Shown: positions 56,232 through 64,000 of the stretch, piece after piece | How the letters are laid out: the number at the start of each line of letters is the position of its first letter | Numbering within the stretch: the first letter of the stretch is position 1 | Source of the DNA: Pristionchus mayeri | Lineage: Eukaryota > Nematoda > Chromadorea > Rhabditida > Neodiplogasteridae | Reading direction: 5' to 3' | NCBI GenBank assembly: GCA_036245805.1 | Contig: BTRK01000004.1 | Coordinates: 10,478,001 to 10,542,000, forward strand | DNA length: 64,000 nucleotides | Made by a program: the position numbers and the translations under genes | The notes under the pieces: generated by a model | The model's input: the letters and a program-made list of their open reading frames with translations, nothing else | Told to the model about the DNA's origin: nothing | Database searches by the model: none

Positions 56232-59200
56232 ATGACTTCTCCGCTTCTTCTGCTCGATTTCATCCATTATTTCGATTGCTACATTGGCGTTTCTGCGAAT
56301 TTCCTACTGCTAGTATCCGTGGGGAGGAACACACCACCGAAGCTGAAGTGGGCACTCTTAGAATAACGTGTTCAACTTTTTTAAACAAAAATTGTCAGAT
56401 CATATTCCGTTTTTTATCACATTCGATACTGCCGTACAACTGTCAACTTGCTTCACTTCTGCTGTTCTCTTCACAAGGTGAGAAACTCGAGGAAGATGCG
56501 CTTCTGAATCGTGCGCTACCTAACAATGGGAGGTCGCATAATGCATATGAGACCGTTCGCGGTAGATTCAACAACTCACCAGTGGAGCATGGCACAGCCC
56601 AAAAAATGAAATTCCTGCAAACTTGATCCTAGGGACAGTTTTCGATTCTGATCAACATAGCGTCGTCAATTTTTCGAAATTCGGCCTCTGGGTTCCGGTA
56701 TGGCACGGGTCTGTTGGTACCAAAATTGGATTTTTTATAAGAGAAAGCTTCAAAATAAAGTTACATTAACAAAAATTGGATCCTAAGGGTAGTTTTTCGA
56801 GGCGAATTCACGTATCTAATTCATTTTGGATGAAACTCAAAAGAACGGGTGAAAAATCGAATTTTTGAACCGAATGAGTGGGGGGAACGAGACATACCTC
56901 ATTCGAATCGCCACGAAAAGCTGATAATTTTATCTGTTGGACGTTTTTCAATACAAGCGGGGTGAAAAGACGTTGACCTCAATTTTAGGATAAAAAATGC
57001 ATAAAAACCCATACAATATGTTTAATATGGTACAAGTGGGTATATTTGGGAATACATAGCCAACCAATGAATATTTGAGCAGAAAAAATATCATAAACAA
57101 ACAAAAAAAAATTGGCAAAAGATGACGTCACGGAGGGGACTCGAACCCGAAGTAATCGGATGAAAGTTTTTCTTATGGAAATAATGTGAAATCGCATACA
57201 GTACGTAATCGTATTCTTATATTTTTACATGAAAATGTTCGTTTTTGCATTGTTTTTATGTATTTTGACACAACAATCGAGTGCAACGTCTTTTCCCTCG
57301 CTTGTATTGGAAAACGTCCAACACATAAAATTATCAGCTTTTCATGGCGATTCGAATGAGGTGTCTCGTTCCCCCCCCCCCCCACTCATTCGGTTCAAAA
57401 ATTCGATTTTTAACCCGTAGTTTTGAATTTCATCCAAAATGAATTAGATAGGTTAATTTGCCTCGAAAAACTACCCTTATGATCCAATTTTTGTTTATCT
57501 AGCTTCATTTTGAAGCTTTCTCTGAGAAAAAATCCAATTTTGGTTCCAACAGACCCGGTGCCATACCGGAACCCAGAGGCCGAATTTTGAAAAACTGACG
57601 ACGCTATGTTGTTCAGAATCGAAAACTGCCCCTAGGATCAAGTTTGCAGCAATTTCATTTTTTGAGCTGTGCTGAACGCTTATTGAATCTACCGCGCATG
57701 GTCTCATATGGAGCTTCCAAACGACACCTAGGACATTCGAAAGAGAACTTATGTTGTTTTGAAATTTGCTGAACCCTCATGTGGAGGTCTGGGTTGTATG
57801 GGAGTTTGGGTATATAAATTGGCTGTTTTTTGGCCGTTTCCTCAGATCCAAATGAGCGTTCAGTAAATTTGAAAACAACATTTGTTCTTAGAATTTTATC
57901 GTTTTTCGAATGCTCTTAGTTTCGTCTGAAAATTCCATATGCATTATGCGACCTCTCCTTGTAAGAATTATCGTATAAATTTCAAAGTCATCAGAAAAAA
58001 TTGGAAAAAAAAACACATTATTTGTTTTTTAGGCGCATTCATGTTGGACAGGGCTCATACACAGTTATATCTGGCCCAGCGCAACTCACTGGGTATGTCT
58101 AAACATCATTATTGAAACTCCGTAAAATCAAGAACGGTTTTATGATTAATTATTTTCAAGCGCTATCTGCACCGGGCACGATTTTGAGTGTGCATAACAT
58201 GATATTGTGGTTCGTTTCTAGGATTTTGATATTACGTAGCAGTTAATACAAATATGAGAGACATCACGAGATAATCACCTTCTCCGCGGCGGAAAACACA
58301 AAATCATCCTATCCAGATCTAAACATGGTTTAAGGTATTTCGGATGATGCTCTTTCAAACTGCGTCGTCAAAATTTTGATAACTACCGTCATCTTCGAGA
58401 TTCAGAAGGCCAAACTTGGGATACTCACTTTTTAGGGGTCAAATCGAGCCCACTTAAACAGTCATAAGTCGGTTTAAAATTTAGATGGAAACTTGTCCCT
58501 TGTTTAGAAAGAAAGCTGAGAACATTCTCTATAACTTTTCTGTTGAACATGTCATTCGTTGTGCACATCCCAGTTCGGAGTGGTCGAGTGGACCAAAAAT
58601 GACCGAATTCTGGAAATCGGAAAAACTCGGCTCAATGAATACGCGCGATTGACAAACATTATGAGTGACTAACTTGACGCCAAAAATTAGCCAAATCGAA
58701 GGGGGTAAAAAAATGGGCGACGACAGAATGAGCCCCAGGCTAAAGTACCCTGGTAGCTCCAACTGGCAGCTATTAGACTCAAACCTGTCCAAAATGATCC
58801 AAAACGACATCTAGAATTGTTTCCGAGCAAAATATAGTACTCCCATGGGCACAAATGACGACCAGACCCGAAAATTGAAAATCGATTTGCAGATTCTTCT
58901 CAACCTGGGAGCTTGGCCTATATGTGCCAAATCTCTTTGTAATAAAGTACTAATGTCCCTCTAAACTTGTTGGAGAAAGGGCTCATCTATAAATGCGAAT
59001 TTTCGTATCAGGGATCCAAGAAAAGGCGCAAAACTGCACTTCAGGTCATCATTGTCCTAGGGACCCGATTCATAGCTAGGAATGTAGAGCACGATGAGCT
59101 AAACATTTCATCTGTTGAAAGTGAGTCCGTATCTTTTAGTAGAAGCGAGTTACAGTGCCTAGAATTTAGGAAGAAATCGACTAGAATCCCCCGAGAGCGC

Positions 59201-62200
59201 GCGCTCTAACCGTCTGGCGCTCTCGCCGCCTGACCTCCCTCTCTCTCCCCTCTATTTAGCGCTACCCCGGGCGCGTTTCCCGTTGTTTTTGCGGGTCAAG
59301 CTCCCAGGTTGAGAAGGATCTGCAAATCGATTGTAAATTTTCGGGTCCGGTCGTCATTTGTGCCCAATGGGAGTACTGTATTTTGCTCGGAAACAATTCT
59401 AAATGTCGTTTTGGATGATTTTGGACAGGTTTGAGTCTAATAGCTGCCACTTGGAGCTACCAGGGTACTTTGGCCTGGGACTCATTCTGACGTCGCCGGA
59501 CAAAAAGTCACGCCCATTTTTTACCCCTTTCGATTTGGCTAATTTTTGGCGTCAAGTTAGTCACTCATAATGTTTATCAATCGCGCGTATTCATTCAGCC
59601 GAGTTTTTCCGATTTCCAGAATTCGGTCATGTTTGGTCGACCCGACCACCCCGAACTGGGATGTACACAACGAATGACTTTTTCAACAGAAAAGTTATAG
59701 AGAATGTTCTCACCGACTTATGACCGTTTAAGTGGGCTCGATTTGACCCCTAAAAAGTGAGTGTCCCAAGTTTGGCCTTCTGAATCTCGAAGATGACGGC
59801 AGTTATCAAAATTCTGACGACGCAGTTTGAAAGAGCATCATCCGAGATACCTTAAACCAAGTTTAGATCAGGAGTGGATGACGTTTGGTTTTACCGCCGC
59901 GAAACCCCTCAAATGGGTGATTTTCTCGCGATTCCTCTCATATATTTTAAAAGATCTCGCGAACTTTGTTCGATACTTAACGCGATCATGATATTCGGCT
60001 GGCCGCACTATACGTGGTTTCTGCTTGCGTGCTTCATTTTTCGGTTTTAAGAAATGAGAAGGAGCACAGTAAACCAGTGGCTTCCAGATACTACGTGCTC
60101 GTCAGAGATACTCCTAAAGTTAGAACAATGCTAGTTTTGTCCATATTTCTGTCAATTCCGACGATCGTTATTATGGTAAGTTTGCAATTCTGAATGATTC
60201 GTAATATTGTAGTTTTCATAGGGAGCATCAAAACAAATTAATTGTAAATTCAGGCGTTATACATGCAAAACCCGCTTGTAACACAGGAACAAGCTCACGC
60301 GGCTATAGCTACTAAAGGACCGGATTACGACATTAAGGATATGATATTGGGTAAGCGATTGTGATTCTCCCGGTGACAATGGATTTATTTTATTTAGTCT
60401 TGCTTTTGATTGTGATCACTGGAAAAAAAGGTAGAAAGTCTGGGGAGGTGAAAATTGGTAAAACGACAATTGGTAAACTCGTCGCCGTTCACTTGCAATT
60501 TGGTGCAGCGACTTGGGAGTTGTTTCATTGTAATCACTGTGCGATCCCATATATTTGCATAAATTAGCCTTGTTAAAAGGCGATCATGAGTTTCAACGTA
60601 TAGGGGGTCATGGAAATGCACATTCCATGAACCCGGGGTCGTTGATTTGGAGTAAAACTCATGATCGCCTTTTAGCAAGACGTATAATATTGATGCAAAA
60701 GTCTTGTGGTTTTTTGTGTCCTTACTTTGAACGTTCATAACTCGCGTGTCTCAAATCTCAACAACCAACAGACATATTATTGTTTAGGGGTATGCTTGAA
60801 CTTTGTTCACACATATTTCAATCAAACCGATCTTGCAACCAACGCAAGAAATTATGATTAACCCAACAGCAAATAATGCACACAATTTTACTTTAAATTT
60901 TTTTATTAGGTATTTGAAGAGAAAATCCATCAAACAACTTCATATTGTTGGCTCAGAAATAGCTTTGATGTTCTTTCAAAATATCCATTAGACCTGTCAT
61001 ATGAGTGGGTTTTAACCAAATTACATGCTGTCAAAAGTAGGAGGAGAAGCCGGCTTCATGTGACTTCTTCGGACTTTTTCGAATGGAAGACCAAGCATAC
61101 AGGCTCCGCCATGAGTGTGCTGTATGCATCCACGAAGGGGCTATATTATCATAAGAAATATTGGCGCTTGCTTCTTTGCCCTTTCAGAAAATTTGAATTT
61201 CTTATTTTTCAGAAATTCACAAAATCAACACAGAAATTCAACAGGTAGTCATTTTAAGATCGACTTCGTTCCTCGAAGGGATGTAACTTCCAGCACCCAT
61301 GAGAAAACTTATTTATAGGGTAAATACTGGTGCTTCATATGACCACCAGGTATTGGACATCATGCTTCAGGGGAGACATAATATTGAGTAATGTGTCGTT
61401 TTCGATGGATAAAATTATAAAATTTAGATTTATTCTGTTCACGCCTCTCTGATTAGACAATGCTGATAGGGTGCGCATATGAAAGAGTATGCAAGGCCTC
61501 ATTAGTAATCAATATGGGAAGTTCATCGATCAAACTGAAAGAAAGATGGAAGGCAAAGTATCAAAAAATTACAAGACTTTTGCATCAACCTAATACATAT
61601 CAGGCCACTCACGAGAGAATAAGGAACAATGAGTTGACATTAAAAATAAAAATAAAATATTTGACATGATTTTGAGTTTGGGCTTGGGTGGTAGAACATA
61701 GTCCCACATCGATTCCAACCAATTCGTTCTTGTAGCTGCAGCAGGCTGCTGCAAAGTTGAGACGAAGGTAGTTGGATTTGGGGTTTTCCACGTGTAAAAA
61801 TGGTAGTTTTTGTTTACCAAAGTGTGTTTATGATCAAATTAACCATTTTGGCTCACTTTGATCATTTCTCACTTTTGCGACCCTTGCAGCAGACGCATGG
61901 GAGACAGGTTTTTAATTTACCGTGATGACATACACTTTTTGCTTCACTCCAAACTTTATCAGTTTGTAGAGCTTGAAATTCTGTACACACCATAATTTTT
62001 GCAGATTTTATCTCGGTGGTCCTGATAGTCTCCCAGCTCGACGAAACTCTCGTAATGGGCTGCGCGGTTCACCCTCCGTGAAATCAAACTCGCAAGGTCG
62101 CAGGTTCGAGTCCCAGCGAAGTAAAAATTGTCTTTTGAAATTGGTGTTCATATATGTACTCATGCATTGTCTTATTTCTAGCGTTACCATGTCGGCAAAA

Positions 62201-63666
62201 ATTTGCTTGCATTCACCGGGACTCGAACCTGCGACCTTGCGTGTTTGATTTCACGGAGGGTGAACCGCGCAGCCCATTACGAGAGTTTCGTCGAGCTGGG
62301 AGACTATCAGGACCACCGAGATAAAATCTGCAAAAATTATGGTGTGTACAGAATTTCAAGCTCTACAAACTGATAAAGTTTGGAGTGAAGCAAAAAGTGT
62401 ATGTCATCACGGTAAATTAAAAACCTGTCTCCCATGCGTCTGCTGCAAGGGTCGCAAAAGTGAGAAATGATCAAAGTGAGCCAAAATGGTTAATTTGATC
62501 ATAAACACACTTTGGTAAACAAAAACTACCATTTTTACACGTGGAAAACCCCAAATCCAACTACCTTCGTCTCACCTTTGCAGCAGTCTGCTGCAGCTGC
62601 AGCACGTGATAAAAATCTAAAACTTCGGATTTTGTCTAAACTAGTCAAGTTCTAAATAGAAACATGAGAATCAAGATTTTCAAAAATTTGAATGTCAACT
62701 GAAAACGCCGATTTGTCCCGATTCTCTCATGAGAGGCCTGATATGCAAATGTTGGGGAGCGCATACTGATTACAACGAAACAACTCCCAAGTCGCCGCTC
62801 AAAATTGCAAGTGCACGGTGACGAGTTTACCAATTGTCGTTTTACCAATTGTCACCCCCCGAAAGGCTAAATTGGCCCTTGTACGATTTTCACCGAAATT
62901 GCCCGCATAATATAGCTCCAATAGTTAACTAGCCCCTACTTTTGAAGGTACTCCCGATGCGAGAATTCCTAGCATGATGATAATTGCTTATGGTTGCATT
63001 CCAATATTTATTGTAGATCCAGTGAGTATTATTATTATTCATATGCTTGGTATATCTTTCTCTTAGATTGTTATGTACATCGGTCAGAAAATTTACGGAC
63101 ACCTTGATAAGTATAAGATACATATGAGTGAGCGGACTCGAGCTACTCATCGAGAAATTACGACGGTAAATTAATACATTTTAATTTTAAAATAAAATAT
63201 CTATTAACTTACGGAAATGTTTTTTTTCAGAGACTGATAATTTATGCTTGCCTTCCGGTCCTGTACTGGGCGGGAGTTGCTTGCTACTTAATAGGTTTGG
63301 CTGATATCACGACTATAGAAGTAGAATGATATTTCCGGGAAAATTCGGCATCAAGGATTCATATATTTTCGAGAACGGAATACACATGGTAAATCACAGA
63401 ATACATGTCGATTGCAGCAAAAACTCTAAAAATTCGGCTCATTATAGTTCAGTGAAGCGCTAGTTAGCATTTGTCCTCTCATCACCATCTACTTCGTCCA
63501 GCCATACCAAAGGTGATTTCCAGATGTTATTTCAATTTATATCCAACTAATATTTTTTTCGAAAATGAATCGTCTTTACAGAGCAGCTGCGCATTTAATC
63601 TTCAACCGCGCAAGAGTCTCACCAACAGCAATGTCATCTTTAAATGCGGAACAACATGGAAAATGA
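56232..63666 (+). CDS. srd-type chemoreceptor, 10 exons with foldbacks in the introns
   Basis: Exons: 56232-56361, 56399-56477, 59954-60043, 60088-60175, 60254-60350, 62948-63021, 63067-63165, 63231-63320, 63448-63512, 63582-63666; 897 bases, 298 residues, all in phase. Landmarks: IHYFDCYIGVSANFLLLVSV (TM1), TAVQLSTCFTSAVLFTR (TM2), WFLLACFIFRYYVLVRDTPK (TM3 and the RYYVL motif), IPSMMIIAYGCIPIFIV (TM5), HMSERTRATHREITT, and CPLITIYFVQPYQR at the end of TM7, all fitting srd receptors. The gene senses chemicals in ciliated neurons, by family. Intron 2 (3.5 kb) and intron 5 (2.6 kb) hold foldbacks. Exon 1 ends TTAG/AATAAC with no GT or GC donor in the right phase, so the first join is uncertain. 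Exons 3 and 6 follow AAG acceptors. Confidence 0.78.
56520..57960. mobile_element. Foldback element in srd intron 2
   Basis: The arms 56,520-57,125 and 57,135-57,715 (with an outer piece at 57,938-57,960) are inverted copies. Examples are GATCCTAGGGACAGTTTTCG on the left and CGAAAACTGCCCCTAGGATC on the right. The centre contains GGGGACTCGAACCCG, a B-box-like sequence in reverse. About 220 bases are inserted in the right arm. Confidence 0.7.
58247..59945. mobile_element. Foldback element in srd intron 2, ending next to exon 3
   Basis: The arms 58,247-58,925 and 59,295-59,945 are inverted copies (GATGCTCTTTCAAACTGCGT and its complement near 58,345 and 59,830). The loop holds GAGAGCGCGCGCTC and a pyrimidine-rich stretch. 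The right end is eight bases from srd exon 3, so the insertion may supply part of the acceptor. Confidence 0.75.
60440..62865. mobile_element. Nested foldback elements in srd intron 5
   Basis: Outer arms: 60,458-60,541 inverted at 62,762-62,850 (TTGGTAAACTCGTC and GACGAGTTTACCAA). Inner arms: 61,505-62,120 inverted at 62,200-62,785, with a tRNA-like B box GGTTCGAGTCCC at 62,103 and its mirror at 62,217. The stretch 60,545-61,500 is inserted in the left arm and itself contains a 120-base hairpin at 60,568-60,690 (GGCGATCATGAGTTT). Confidence 0.7.
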
Positions 63667-64000
63667 TGCATGCAAATGGATGATACCTCCAGTCTACGAA
63701 AGAATTGAACAGGAAAGATAACCCACCATTAGAGGAAAAGCTATAATTCCGAACCCTCGATTCCTTGAATTTCGGTGATTTCATAAATTTCGAAATTCCT
63801 TGAAGCTTTAAACGTACTTGGATTTTTTATGAAGAAAATATTAGTCTCAAGAACTTTGCAATCACGCGGTATTTGTCCGCTGTAGTTCCTTGGCAATGGG
63901 GATACCAGAGAATTATATTTATTAGAAGCGCTTTGAAAAAAAATGGTTTTTTTTTTCGAAAAAGGTAAGGAAATAAGCAAATAATGGAACATTCAGTTTG
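63667..64000. other. Right edge, relative of the 52.6-52.9 kb sequence
   Basis: On the minus strand IIAFPLMVGYLSCSIL near 63,770-63,715 resembles the helix at 52,766, and the flank (CACGCGGTATTTGTCCGC) matches CGCGCGGTATTTTTCTGC at 52,854. It is probably a duplicated receptor fragment; the continuation lies outside the window. Confidence 0.35.

Noticed and set aside
59160..59280. CpG-rich promoter in the foldback loop
   Set aside because: The stretch is short, inside a repeat loop within an intron, with no start of a gene nearby.

Overview
This window looks like nuclear DNA from a free-living or parasitic rhabditid-type nematode. The evidence is the gene content: an oac-type acyltransferase, four families of nematode seven-transmembrane chemoreceptors (srh, sri/srh-like, str and srd types) and a secreted CAP/SCP protein. 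The genes have many short introns with nematode-style acceptors. The surrounding DNA is dense with foldback elements, tRNA-derived repeats, mariner remnants and non-LTR retrotransposons, as on a nematode chromosome arm. No bacterial features, rRNA or CRISPR array are visible.

Layout. 0-3 kb: two possible exons of an unknown gene and a foldback element flanked by TTAA. 3.06-12.1 kb: one oac gene on the minus strand (15 exons, 485 codons, all phases consistent). Its intron 12 holds a foldback and its intron 6 a 4 kb array of repeats carrying tRNA-like cores and G-rich tracts. 12.1-15.3 kb: sparse, with an srh fragment and palindromic MITEs. 15.3-26.2 kb: a composite insertion (below). 26.2-35.6 kb: a truncated RTE-like element, a CR1-like LINE and an srh gene. 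35.9-37.9 kb: a degenerate sri/srh-like gene. 38.6-40.2 kb: a mariner remnant nested in a TIR element. 40.4-42.0 kb: a str gene. 42.5-45.2 kb: a non-autonomous LTR element with identical LTRs. 45.3-46.6 kb: a CAP gene. 47-53 kb: foldbacks and a second mariner remnant. 53.2-56.0 kb: a second tRNA-like array. 56.2-63.7 kb: an srd-like gene with foldbacks in its introns.

The most striking structure is the 11 kb block at 15,275-26,228. It is built from copies of other parts of this window: 38 bp from 26,408-26,445, a 15-bp local repeat, 70 bp from 3,687-3,756, an inverted copy of 29,626-35,552, and an inverted copy of 5,492-10,380 with no difference found. These are joined end to end, with 4 bp of microhomology at the large junction. 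It reads like a chain of template switches and duplicates exons 7-12 of the oac gene, the srh gene and part of the LINE.

A second unusual point is splicing. Five gene models (oac, str, srd, CAP, srh; about 41 introns) have uninterrupted phase-consistent frames, yet seven introns lack GT-AG ends (three GC-AG, two GA-AG, one AA-AG, one GT-AT), and several acceptors are AAG or GAG. Either these genes are freshly decaying at splice sites only, or splicing here is unusually permissive.
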